From a virus, in IMG/VR virus record IMGVR_UViG_3300025872_000234, positions 1-28,656 of that record: 28,656 bases of DNA; one strand, written 5' to 3'. Both the position numbers and the translations under genes were made by a program. Shown here piece after piece: positions 4,985 through 11,826 of this stretch. The stretch's first letter is position 1. Each line of letters begins with the position of its first letter. Below the pieces are notes generated by a model. That model was not told the DNA's origin and searched no databases. It saw only the letters and a list, made by a program, of their open reading frames with translations.

Positions 4985-5238
4985 GGGCAATAGGAAAATA
5001 TATTATCATCCAACCAATAGAGGAGGAGATCAAGACCAAGTCAGGACTTATCCTTTCGGGTGAGGACGCCAATCAGTTTCGCTACAAGAAGGGCACGGTT
5101 GTAGAGCCGGGCACGGACGTGCCGAACATAAAGGCGGGCGATATCATATACTATGACAAGGCACATGGATTCACGATGATAATTCAGGAGGTTCAGTACT
5201 CCGTGATTCAAGAGCGAGACGTCGTTGTTGTCGAATAA
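4981..5238 (+). CDS. groES: GroES-type co-chaperonin (85 aa)
   Basis: The start is placed at ATG 4981 (MRAIGKYIIIQPIEEE), which overlaps the preceding stop as ATGA; the longer frame from 4966 adds only MDRHT. The cpn10 fold is clear: an N-terminal strand, a mobile loop KTKSGLILSG whose hydrophobic LIL tripeptide is the GroEL contact, a KKGTVVEPGTD strand, a KAGDIIYYDK turn and the C-terminal ERDVVVVE strand. At 85 residues it is about ten shorter than typical bacterial GroES, mainly around the roof loop. It closes the chaperonin operon. Its last 68 bases overlap the convergent minus-strand gene. Confidence 0.85.
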   Translation: MRAIGKYIIIQPIEEEIKTKSGLILSGEDANQFRYKKGTVVEPGTDVPNIKAGDIIYYDKAHGFTMIIQEVQYSVIQERDVVVVE

Positions 5239-5650
5239 ACTTATTCATCTCTATAATCATGTTCCTGTATACCTTGTCCGAGTAGCTTACGTTGGCTAGG
5301 AACAGTGGGTTCTGCGACTTGCTCACGGGGAGTTCCTCTCCGTTAAGTTTCTTGTAGATAAGATTGACGAGCTGCACACCTTTGTATGAGAGCTCATACA
5401 ATGCCCTATGCTTACCGTGTCTTTTTCGAAACACTGATATCCATTCCCTTTGCTTTAGGCTCTCGAAGCGATCCACATTCCATCCGAAGATTTGGTTGAA
5501 CTCATGGAACTTGTCCTTGCTGAAGTATTTCTCTGAGTAGAGAAACAAAAGCATCTCAAGATCTTCCTGACTTATTTTGTATTTGGCTTTGACGAAGTAC
5601 CGGATGACTTTCCAATACTTCAAATAATCTTTTGGAATTTTTGGTTTCAT
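5171..5650 (-). CDS. Possible DNA-binding protein (159 aa)
   Basis: This minus-strand gene faces the chaperonin operon and overlaps the 3' end of groES by 68 bases. The protein begins MKPKIPKDYLKYWKVIRYFV and is rich in aromatic and basic residues. ISQEDLEMLLFLYSEKYFSKDKF followed by VDRFESLKQREWISVFRKRHGKHRALYELSYKG fits the helix and wing pattern of MarR-like winged-helix proteins: helix, recognition helix, basic wing, then TNLIYKKL-like dimer helix. That assignment is inference from pattern only. A TAACTTTG promoter box lies on its strand at 5672-5679, interleaved with the promoter for the small gene at 5693, so it may control or be controlled with that gene set. Confidence 0.75.
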   Translation of the reverse strand: MKPKIPKDYLKYWKVIRYFVKAKYKISQEDLEMLLFLYSEKYFSKDKFHEFNQIFGWNVDRFESLKQREWISVFRKRHGKHRALYELSYKGVQLVNLIYKKLNGEELPVSKSQNPLFLANVSYSDKVYRNMIIEMNKFIRQQRRLALESRSTEPPELSS

Positions 5651-5660
5651 TAAATTTTAT

Positions 5661-5668
5661 TACATTTG
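5661..5668 (+). promoter_or_regulatory. -7 box TACATTTG for small basic genes
   Basis: This exact TAnnTTTG match lies 24 bases before the ATG at 5693. A TTTG at 5640-5643, 17 bases upstream, may be the -33 element. It is interleaved with the minus-strand box at 5672-5679. Confidence 0.6.
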
Positions 5669-5671
5669 TTG

Positions 5672-5679
5672 CAAAGTTA
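5672..5679 (-). promoter_or_regulatory. -7 box TAACTTTG for the 159-aa gene
   Basis: Read on the minus strand, the sequence TAACTTTG matches TAnnTTTG and lies 21 bases before the ATG at 5650. No clear -33 element is seen at the normal spacing. It overlaps the start region of the plus-strand promoter, so polymerase could not occupy both at once. Confidence 0.45.
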
Positions 5680-5692
5680 AAAACAAATAATC

Positions 5693-5875
5693 ATGAAAGG
5701 AAAAAAATCTGTCCCAAGTTTACCGGGATCTTCAAGAATGCAGATGCCTTCAGGTGGAGGTTCTGTAAAGAAAATCACTCCTAAGGGAGGTGCCACAAAA
5801 AAAGTAATGTCTATGGGTAAGTCTAAGGGTGTCCTTGGATCTAAGAGTAGCGTTAAGCAAAAAGGTAAATACTAA
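5693..5875 (+). CDS. Small Lys/Gly/Ser-rich protein (60 aa)
   Basis: The protein begins MKGKKSVPSLPGSSRMQMP and is low in complexity: strongly basic, rich in Lys, Gly and Ser, almost without acidic residues, and probably disordered. It ends KQKGKY, the same KGKY end as the 96-residue protein encoded at 6330. It has its own promoter at 5661 and is the first gene of a run of tiny lysine-rich genes. Highly basic small phage proteins can be packaged with DNA or be minor virion components; neither role is shown here. Confidence 0.7.
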   Translation: MKGKKSVPSLPGSSRMQMPSGGGSVKKITPKGGATKKVMSMGKSKGVLGSKSSVKQKGKY

Positions 5876-5878
5876 ACT

Positions 5879-6025
5879 ATGGCAAAGAAGAAGATGACCT
5901 CCGAGTACGGAGGGAAAGAGAAGTACGCTTCTAAGAAGGCCATGATGGCTCATGAGAAAAAAGAATCAAAGTCTATGGAGGCTAAGGAGAAGAAGGCCTA
6001 CAAGATGATGAAGAAAAAGAAATAA
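5879..6025 (+). CDS. Tiny lysine-rich protein (48 aa)
   Basis: The ATG at 5879 lies four bases after the preceding stop, and the frame ends at TAA 6025. The sequence starts MAKKKMTSEYGGKEKYASK and ends in KKKK. It is rich in Lys, Met, Ala and Glu with a strong helical tendency (AHEKKESKSMEAKEKKAYK). No family is recognised. The tight packing with neighbours of the same style (MAK start, charged) supports it as a real gene. Confidence 0.65.
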   Translation: MAKKKMTSEYGGKEKYASKKAMMAHEKKESKSMEAKEKKAYKMMKKKK

Positions 6026-6031
6026 TAACCG

Positions 6032-6157
6032 ATGGCAAAGCAGGCTAAGTCTACTAACACTAAACTTACTTTCGGTAAGCGAAAGGTTGGCAAGGCTAAG
6101 AAGAGGCCGGGACCAAAAGACACGCCTGTTAAGCCATATAAAAAACAAGGAAGATAA
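6032..6157 (+). CDS. Tiny basic protein (41 aa)
   Basis: The frame starts at ATG 6032, six bases after the previous stop, and ends at TAA 6157, whose last base is the first base of the next ATG (TAATG). The sequence MAKQAKSTNTKLTFGKRKVG, a KAKKRPGPKDTPVKPY segment and the end KKQGR give a very basic, proline-containing and probably unfolded peptide. No function is recognised. The stop/start overlap implies translational coupling. Confidence 0.65.
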   Translation: MAKQAKSTNTKLTFGKRKVGKAKKRPGPKDTPVKPYKKQGR

Positions 6158-6330
6158 TGGCAAAGAAAGTAGTTAAAGAAGAAGAGCAGCCTAAGTCCGG
6201 GTTGGTGGAGAACACCAACGAGGCGGTTGCTTCCCCTGTTCAATCTAAAGAGATTAAGGTTGAAGAGGTAAAGGCTGAGGAAGTAAATCCTCATACTATT
6301 GGTTTAAGTACTAGAGCATACCGTCAGTAA
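6157..6330 (+). CDS. Small charged protein (57 aa)
   Basis: The ATG overlaps the preceding stop by one base, and its own TAA overlaps the next ATG in the same way. Unlike its neighbours it is mixed in charge: MAKKVVKEEEQPKSG, then KEIKVEEVKAEEVNPHTIGL and a terminal STRAYRQ. The middle may be a short helix. No family is recognised. Its place inside a tightly coupled set of tiny genes is the main support. Confidence 0.65.
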   Translation: MAKKVVKEEEQPKSGLVENTNEAVASPVQSKEIKVEEVKAEEVNPHTIGLSTRAYRQ

Positions 6331-6620
6331 TGGCTAAGAAGTCTTCTATGAAATGCAACCGACCTGTCTCATCGGATAGGCCGGGTAAGAAGATGATGGT
6401 CAAGGCTTGTGCCAACGGCAAGGAGAAGTTGATCCACTTCGGTGCTGAAGGTTATGGTCATAACTATTCTGCTGCCGCTAGAAAGAGTTTTCGTGCAAGG
6501 CACAAGTGTGACCAAGCAAAGGACAAGATGACTGCTCAGCATTGGGCCTGCAGTTATTTATGGGCGGGATCCGGTGGCTCGACAAAGTCTAGCCCAAAGA
6601 ATAGGAAAGGAAAATATTGA
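6330..6620 (+). CDS. Conserved phage protein with four cysteines (96 aa)
   Basis: The motifs SDRPGKKMMVKAC, KLIHFGAEGYGHNYS, KSFRARHKCD and AQHWACSYLWAG resemble a small domain I recall in virion gene clusters of many tailed phages; I cannot name the family with certainty. Cysteines occur in KCN, KAC, HKC and WAC contexts, so a small zinc-binding fold is possible. The tail is basic and ends NRKGKY, matching the KGKY end of the 60-residue protein at 5693. It is the last gene of the TAATG-coupled set; a new promoter follows. Confidence 0.75.
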   Translation: MAKKSSMKCNRPVSSDRPGKKMMVKACANGKEKLIHFGAEGYGHNYSAAARKSFRARHKCDQAKDKMTAQHWACSYLWAGSGGSTKSSPKNRKGKY

Positions 6621-6621
6621 T

Positions 6622-6629
6622 TATATTTG
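6622..6629 (+). promoter_or_regulatory. -7 box TATATTTG
   Basis: This exact TAnnTTTG match lies two bases after the stop of the 96-residue gene and 15 bases before the ATG at 6645, with the A-rich leader usual for this genome. No -33 TTG is obvious. Confidence 0.55.
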
Positions 6630-6644
6630 CATTAAATAAAAACC

Positions 6645-6866
6645 ATGAAAACAAACAGAGATTATCCACTGTCATCTACACCAAAGCCAAAGGCTAACGG
6701 TGAGCTAGATGCACTCATTAGTAAGACTAAGATGAAAAGAGATAAGGCGATAGCAATTGATAGGGCCACTCCCTTTAATGCTGCTGTTAAGAAAGAAAGG
6801 CAGGACACTGTAGAAAGACTCAGCGAGGATTACTATCAGTTGTTGCAGAAAAAAAAGAAGGGATGA
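6645..6866 (+). CDS. Hypothetical small protein (73 aa)
   Basis: The frame runs from ATG 6645 to TGA 6866, behind a TATATTTG promoter box. The N-terminal third is polar and unstructured (MKTNRDYPLSSTPKPKANG). The remainder is probably helical (DALISKTKMKRDKAIAIDRA and DTVERLSEDYYQLLQKKKK). It overlaps the next gene in an ATGA. The family was not recognised; it belongs to the group of small proteins ahead of the virion surface genes. Confidence 0.65.
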   Translation: MKTNRDYPLSSTPKPKANGELDALISKTKMKRDKAIAIDRATPFNAAVKKERQDTVERLSEDYYQLLQKKKKG

Positions 6867-7054
6867 GAATAATATTCGGCAAGCCTAGTAGGGGACTTGG
6901 CGACACGGTTGAGAAGATTACTACTGCAACAGGTGTAAAGAAAGTTGTAGATGCTGTGTCTAAGGTAACGGGAAAGGACTGCGGATGTAACAAAAGAAAA
7001 GATAAACTAAATAAATTATTTCCATATGGGGGTTCAGAAACTTCAAGCAAATAG
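6863..7054 (+). CDS. Conserved Bacteroidota-phage small protein (63 aa)
   Basis: The sequence GLGDTVEKITTATGVKKVVD followed by KDCGCNKRKDKLNKLFPYGG is a pattern I recall from many Bacteroidota phages and prophages, with the CGC.KR...LN.LFPY signature; no function is established. The CGC pair could bind a metal or form a disulfide. The gene starts inside the stop of the preceding gene (ATGA), and its last 29 bases overlap the next gene in another frame, so the operon is very compact. The conserved LFPYGG codons lie in the overlap. Confidence 0.75.
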   Translation: MRIIFGKPSRGLGDTVEKITTATGVKKVVDAVSKVTGKDCGCNKRKDKLNKLFPYGGSETSSK

Positions 7055-7511
7055 GGCGTTAAGGATCATTCCTTCTAACGATGCTTTAATACCATTTCCT
7101 GCTGTTGCTGCGTCGGGAACAAATACGTCTGCTGTTGTAAATCAGTTGGTAAACAACACCGCAACTTTCATTACTAATAATGTGAAGACGGGCGACATTG
7201 TTTATAATACAACTGATGGTACCGCTGCTACTGTTGTTTCTGTAACAAGCGAGACTGTGTTGGTTTTGAATGCTGACATCTTTTTAGCTGCGGCAAAAGC
7301 ATACGTTGTTTATCAGGCATCTCCTCAGACAACTATCGGTAACACGGGATGTGTGCTGTATGTTGGCGGTGCGGGTAATGTGAATGTTGTAACGATTGGT
7401 AACGACACGGTGTTGTTTAACGCTGTTCCTGCCGGATCGTTCTTACCTGTTCAGGTAAAGCAGGTGTTGTCTACAAGCACAACGGCTACATTAATTAACG
7501 CACTTTGGTAG
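7026..7511 (+). CDS. Virion structural/decoration-like protein (161 aa)
   Basis: The protein is Ala, Val, Thr and Asn rich, almost without charge, and beta in character, as virion surface proteins are. Two parts are visible: residues about 50-98 (VKTGDIVYNTTDGTAATV and TVLVLNADIFLAAAKAYVVY) and a C-terminal part with GCVLYVGGAGNVNVVTIGND, VPAGSFLPVQVKQV and ATLINALW. The C-terminal pattern recurs in predicted structural proteins of many phages. The first part resembles residues about 147-195 of the neck-like protein encoded at 23092. The gene starts inside the previous one and stops three bases before the fibre gene. A capsid decoration or fibre-base role is an inference. Confidence 0.7.
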   Translation: MGVQKLQANRALRIIPSNDALIPFPAVAASGTNTSAVVNQLVNNTATFITNNVKTGDIVYNTTDGTAATVVSVTSETVLVLNADIFLAAAKAYVVYQASPQTTIGNTGCVLYVGGAGNVNVVTIGNDTVLFNAVPAGSFLPVQVKQVLSTSTTATLINALW

Positions 7512-7514
7512 GGT

Positions 7515-9926
7515 ATGGCGGGACTGATGGTAGCCATAGCTAATTCGGTATCTTCGAATTATGTTGTATCAGCAGGGGGCGGTGGGTTTGATCCTAATGC
7601 CGAGGCTTTTATTACGGCAGCGGGTATAACTAATCCAACGGAGCAGAATGCTATCAATGAATTAGTTTTAGATTTGAAGGCTGCTAGTATATGGACAAAG
7701 TTCAATGCTTTGTATCCAATTGTTGGGGGTACTGCTACTACTCACAAATATAATCTTAAGAATCCATTAGACACTGATGCAGCATTTAGGTTATCCTTCA
7801 GCACAGGTTGGACACATTCAAGTACAGGAATGACACCAAATGGAACAAGTGCTTATGCAAATACTAATTTTAATGTAAATTTATTACAGCAAAATAGTTC
7901 TCACTTTAGTTATTATTCAAGAACAAATGCTCAATCAGGTCACGATGCTGGGGCAATCGAGATAGGTACTCCTTTTTACAAAAGGTTTGAATTTTTACTC
8001 CGTTACACAGATAATAATAGCTACAATAGTTTAATGATGCAATCTGCTCAAACAGCAGTTACAGTTACTGATAGTAGAGCATTTTGGTTAATGAGTAGAA
8101 CAAATAGCACACAAATAAAACAATATAAAAATAATACATTGTGGGCTACTAATAATCAAACAAGCGTTGCACCATTTAATGCTTTAATTTATTTAGGTCA
8201 ATCAAATGGTCAAACAGGTTTTTATTCCAATAAAGAAGTTGCATTTAGTTCAATAGGTGATGGTTTAACAGACACCGAGTCACAAGTATTTTATCAAATA
8301 GTAGAAAAGTATCAGTTAGCTTTAGGTCGTAACATTAATCCTACTCAGTCCTTTTATTACAATAGAAACTATAATAACGAAACTAACGCATTCTTATTTG
8401 CTACTCAGATAACTGACACCACTCAGCAGACTGCTGTGAACACATTGGTTAATGACTTCAAGAGTGCAGGTATATGGACTAAGATGAGAGCTGTATATCC
8501 AATAGTTGGTGGTACAGCAACAACGCACAAGTTTAATTTAGTTAACCCACAGGATACAGATGCTGCTTATAGATTATCATTCAGCACAGGGTGGACTCAT
8601 AGTTCAACAGGGATGTTACCCAATGGTACTAATGCTTACGCAGATACTTTTTTAATACCATCATCTACTTTTAGTTCTGTAAATTCACAAGGATTTTCTT
8701 TTTATTCAAGAACATCATTAACTTTTGTAAATAGTCCTAATCATGGTGCTATACCTGCTACCACAAATGATAGAATGTATTTTGCACCACAAGCAACTTA
8801 TTATCAAGTACAAGGTACAGAGAATGCTTCTTTTTGGGTTACATTCACAAATACAGATAGAAAGGGAATGTATACATCTGTAAGAACTTCAGCAACAAGC
8901 AGAAAGACTTACAAAAATGGTAATCTTGCAGGATCAAGTACAGGTAATGATACAGGTGGAGCATTAACATCTTTAAAGTTTTATATTGGTGCAGCAAATG
9001 GTCCATCATTAGGTTCAACATATACAAAGGATGAATTGGCATTTTCAGCTTTACATGATGGTCTTACTGATTTAGAATCACAGGTATTTAATCAAATAGT
9101 AGAAGGTTATCAGTTTACTTTGGGAAGAAATATTAATCCTTCTCAATCTTTCTATTACAACACAGCTTACAATAATGAGACTAATGCTTACCTTTATTCT
9201 ACTCAGATAACTGACACAACTATACAAACAGCAACCAATACATTGGTTAATGACTTAAAGACAGCAGGAGTGTGGACTAAGATGAGAGCTGTATATCCAA
9301 TAGTTGGTGGTACAGCAACAACGCACAAGTTTAATTTAGTTAACCCACAGGATACAGATGCTGCTTATAGATTATCATTCAGCACAGGGTGGACTCATAG
9401 TTCAACAGGGATGTTACCCAATGGTACAAGTGCTTTTGCAAATACTTTTTTAGCGACTTCAGTAATTGGATTAAATACGGGACATTTATCTTTTTATTCA
9501 AGAACAAATAGCTTGTCTGCTTCTTCTAAAGCATCAATGGGTAGTTTGAAATCAACTCCTAATAGTTATTCCGATTTAGGTTTTGGGTCTTTAAATCAGG
9601 ATTATTTTAGGTGGAATAATAGTGGGACTTATGATAATATAGCAGCAACAAATACACTTGGCTTTTACAATGGTAGTAGAACAGCCGGTGGAACTATTAA
9701 ACTATTCAAAAATGGAACAGCTATAATAAATGGTGTTGCTGCATCAAGTGCTACCTCTGCCATTAGTTTTTATATTTCCGCATCTAATAATAATGGAGTA
9801 ACACAATTTTACGATAACAAAGAATGTGCCTTTGCTTCAATAGGCGATGGATTAAATGACACAGAAGCAGCTAACTTTTACACAGCAGTTCAAAATTTTC
9901 AAACAACTTTAAATAGACAAGTATGA
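7515..9926 (+). CDS. Triple-repeat lectin-like fibre protein (803 aa)
   Basis: Three modules of about 266 residues follow one another (roughly 31-290, 291-556 and 557-803). Each begins with an ITDTT..TA.N.LV.DLK-type segment, then WTK...(L/V)YPIVGGTATTHK, PxDTDAA(F/Y)RLSFSTGWT and HSSTGM.PNGT, followed by a variable part with YSRTN, a KNG-type strand and GDGLTDTE...FYQIVE. This pattern fits concanavalin A/laminin G-like jelly rolls used by phage fibres to bind cell-surface glycans, though the fold is inferred. Modules two and three share an exact 155-bp segment (8475-8629 and 9273-9427) while their variable parts differ. The variable parts are more AT-rich than neighbouring genes. A receptor-binding role is likely. 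Confidence 0.8.
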   Translation: MAGLMVAIANSVSSNYVVSAGGGGFDPNAEAFITAAGITNPTEQNAINELVLDLKAASIWTKFNALYPIVGGTATTHKYNLKNPLDTDAAFRLSFSTGWTHSSTGMTPNGTSAYANTNFNVNLLQQNSSHFSYYSRTNAQSGHDAGAIEIGTPFYKRFEFLLRYTDNNSYNSLMMQSAQTAVTVTDSRAFWLMSRTNSTQIKQYKNNTLWATNNQTSVAPFNALIYLGQSNGQTGFYSNKEVAFSSIGDGLTDTESQVFYQIVEKYQLALGRNINPTQSFYYNRNYNNETNAFLFATQITDTTQQTAVNTLVNDFKSAGIWTKMRAVYPIVGGTATTHKFNLVNPQDTDAAYRLSFSTGWTHSSTGMLPNGTNAYADTFLIPSSTFSSVNSQGFSFYSRTSLTFVNSPNHGAIPATTNDRMYFAPQATYYQVQGTENASFWVTFTNTDRKGMYTSVRTSATSRKTYKNGNLAGSSTGNDTGGALTSLKFYIGAANGPSLGSTYTKDELAFSALHDGLTDLESQVFNQIVEGYQFTLGRNINPSQSFYYNTAYNNETNAYLYSTQITDTTIQTATNTLVNDLKTAGVWTKMRAVYPIVGGTATTHKFNLVNPQDTDAAYRLSFSTGWTHSSTGMLPNGTSAFANTFLATSVIGLNTGHLSFYSRTNSLSASSKASMGSLKSTPNSYSDLGFGSLNQDYFRWNNSGTYDNIAATNTLGFYNGSRTAGGTIKLFKNGTAIINGVAASSATSAISFYISASNNNGVTQFYDNKECAFASIGDGLNDTEAANFYTAVQNFQTTLNRQV
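8475..9427 (+). repeat. Exact 155-bp direct repeat inside the fibre gene
   Basis: Bases 8475-8629 and 9273-9427 appear identical over 155 positions at a distance of 798 bases, which is exactly 266 codons. The matching region of module one (around 7693-7850) is related but diverged. Identity at silent positions points to recent duplication or gene conversion between modules two and three, with the flanking variable parts left different. Confidence 0.9.
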
Positions 9927-10144
9927 CACAGGGAAGAGTAGTAACAGACGAACAAGCAGCAGACCTTCAAGGAGTATTCTTTGATGCTGACACGTTCTTT
10001 AATTTTGTTCAGGACATTAACGATAAGTGGTTCCTAATTCTTTCTGAGCAGGATGAGATTGATATAGCTCCAACGGAGTATGCATATCTACTTGAGTTAC
10101 CATTAGAACCATACGAACCTAAACCATCACCGCCAATACCATGA
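9923..10144 (+). CDS. Small conserved phage protein (73 aa)
   Basis: The start overlaps the fibre stop (ATGA), and the stop overlaps the next start in the same way. The protein is acidic: VVTDEQAADLQGVFFDADTF, then NDKWFLILSEQDE, and a proline-rich end (EPYEPKPSPPIP). It resembles small proteins that follow fibre genes in Bacteroidota phages, but no function is known to me. The coupling to the fibre suggests an accessory or assembly role such as a fibre chaperone; this is inference from position. Confidence 0.65.
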   Translation: MTQGRVVTDEQAADLQGVFFDADTFFNFVQDINDKWFLILSEQDEIDIAPTEYAYLLELPLEPYEPKPSPPIP

Positions 10145-10401
10145 ACTACATAATTGAAATAATTGGTGGGGTAATTATGGGGGTCATTGGTTTCTTCTTA
10201 AAAAGAACTATGGATCAGTTGGATAAAACAACTGTGCAGTGTTACAAGAACGAACACAACATTGATGTGTTGAGTAGGACATTTGAATTAAAGCACGATA
10301 ATTTGGGTCAGCAGATGGAAAAGCTGTCAAACTCATTAGATAAATTAGCCGATAAAATTGACACGCTTCATGAGGCGGTGAATGAAATTAAATATAGGTA
10401 A
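10141..10401 (+). CDS. Membrane-anchored coiled-coil protein (86 aa)
   Basis: An N-terminal hydrophobic span (residues about 3-20, IIEIIGGVIMGVIGFFLK) is followed by a long helical region with heptad spacing (LGQQMEKLSNSLDKLADKID and HEAVNEIK). The layout of one membrane anchor plus a coiled coil, directly before a cell-wall hydrolase-like gene, resembles small lysis proteins of the XhlA or spanin type. A specific assignment is not possible. It overlaps the previous gene (ATGA) and ends immediately before the start of the next. Confidence 0.7.
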   Translation: MNYIIEIIGGVIMGVIGFFLKRTMDQLDKTTVQCYKNEHNIDVLSRTFELKHDNLGQQMEKLSNSLDKLADKIDTLHEAVNEIKYR

Positions 10402-10833
10402 ATGGAATTAAAAGTAATCCGAAAGGAGTTTACTTCGAAGACCACAATAGGTGAACTATATATCAACGATGTATTCTTTTGTTATACATTAGAAGACGTT
10501 GATCGTGGCCTGACTCAGGACATGAGTAGGAAGGACATCGAAGCAAAAAAAGTTTATGGCAAGACAGCTATACCATACGGAAGGTACGAGGTTATTATGT
10601 CTTGGTCTAATAAGTTTAAGTGTATTATGCCGCTAGTGAATGGGGTTGTGGGATATATCGGAATTCGTATCCACAAAGGAAATACTGAAGTTGACACATT
10701 AGGTTGTCTGCTTGTTGGAATGAAGAAGGGTGTGGATAAAATAACTAACAGCACACAGGCATTTGACAGGCTGTATGCTATGCTTCAGGACGCTTGTTCT
10801 AAAGGCAAGGTTTGGATTACTTATGAAAAATGA
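10402..10833 (+). CDS. DUF5675-like protein, candidate endolysin (143 aa)
   Basis: The layout IGELYINDVFFCYTLED, then GKTAIPYGRYEVIMS, a KFKCIMPLVN strand and GIRIHKGN with GCLLVG matches the DUF5675 family as I remember it. The His91 and Cys102 pair in an RIHxGN...GC arrangement resembles the catalytic His/Cys of L,D-transpeptidase folds, so a peptidoglycan-processing role is plausible. It sits between a membrane/coiled-coil protein and, a little downstream, a two-span holin candidate, which fits a lysis group. No signal peptide is present, so export would need a holin. Function is inferred from family resemblance and context. Confidence 0.75.
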   Translation: MELKVIRKEFTSKTTIGELYINDVFFCYTLEDVDRGLTQDMSRKDIEAKKVYGKTAIPYGRYEVIMSWSNKFKCIMPLVNGVVGYIGIRIHKGNTEVDTLGCLLVGMKKGVDKITNSTQAFDRLYAMLQDACSKGKVWITYEK

Positions 10834-11824
10834 TAATAAAATAAAAAAAAAGATTGTAGAGGAATATTGCGAAAGACATCCATTGGTTGGTGACAGACCA
10901 TTGGCAAGGATGATATACAATGATAATAAGCAGCAATATAAAGATTTAGAACAGGTTTATGAAATGATAAGGTATAAAAGAGGTCATAAGGGTAATAGAA
11001 ATAGAAAGGATGTAAAGAATAAATCTTTCATTAAACCATTACAAACTGAATCTAAATATAAAACATTACCGAAAAGCTATACTGAATATCCGGAGAAATG
11101 GTATCTGCCAAAGGCATCAAAGAAGGTATTGGTATTATCTGACATTCACATTCCATATCACGATGTGGATGCTATTCACGCTGCATTGGAGTATGGTAAG
11201 CAGCAGGGCATTGATACAATATATCTGAATGGTGACATCGCTGATTTCTATATGATAAGTCAGCATCAAAAGGATGCAAGGTTCAGACCTACATTAAAGG
11301 AAGAACTTGAGATGTGCCAAGATTTCTTTGCTTATTTAAGGCAAGAGTTTCCAAAGGTTAATATCTATTTCAAGCCGGGCAACCATGAATATAGGTTAGA
11401 AAGATACTTAATACTCAAAGCACCTGAATTATTAGGATGTGAAGAATTTGAACTTGATATACTTCTCAAGTTAAGAGAATACGATATTTTATACCTGAAG
11501 CGCAGAACAAAAACTTATTTCGGACATCTGTTAGTTGAGCATGGGGACCGCATGAGGGGCATGGGTGGAATCAATCCTGCTCGAACCCTATTTACTAAAT
11601 ACAAGCGTCATGTATTGTGCGGACATTTTCACCGCAAATCAGAGCATTTAGAGAAGATATATGATGACAAGATTGTTAGCACATTTAGTACCGGATGCCT
11701 TTGCGAATTAGAACCTGAATACTTTGAAGTGAACAACCACGCACATGGTTTTTGTATTGTAGAAATGAGTGGCGATAACTTTAAGGTCAGAAACATTAGT
11801 ATCGAAAATGGTAAAATCTACTAG
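10823..11824 (+). CDS. Calcineurin-like metallophosphatase (333 aa)
   Basis: The start is placed at ATG 10823 (MKNDNKIKKK), overlapping the previous gene by 11 bases; the longer frame from 10763 only shadows that gene. Residues about 8-62 form a basic, helix-rich N-terminal part that could be a helix-turn-helix. The phosphoesterase domain shows all metal-binding motifs: DIH (Asp107, His109), NGDIAD (Asp138), PGNHE (Asn187, His188), VEHGD (His240) and CGHFH (His268, His270). Such enzymes hydrolyse phosphate mono- or diesters with two divalent metals. In phages they may act on nucleic acids, nucleotides or phosphoproteins; the substrate here is not indicated. The fused N-terminal domain hints at nucleic acid. 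Confidence 0.85.
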   Translation: MKNDNKIKKKIVEEYCERHPLVGDRPLARMIYNDNKQQYKDLEQVYEMIRYKRGHKGNRNRKDVKNKSFIKPLQTESKYKTLPKSYTEYPEKWYLPKASKKVLVLSDIHIPYHDVDAIHAALEYGKQQGIDTIYLNGDIADFYMISQHQKDARFRPTLKEELEMCQDFFAYLRQEFPKVNIYFKPGNHEYRLERYLILKAPELLGCEEFELDILLKLREYDILYLKRRTKTYFGHLLVEHGDRMRGMGGINPARTLFTKYKRHVLCGHFHRKSEHLEKIYDDKIVSTFSTGCLCELEPEYFEVNNHAHGFCIVEMSGDNFKVRNISIENGKIY

Positions 11825-11826
11825 TT

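Noticed and set aside
7515-9926. Diversity-generating retroelement acting on the fibre
   Set aside because: No reverse transcriptase is present in the window, and the repeated segment is identical rather than varied at adenines.
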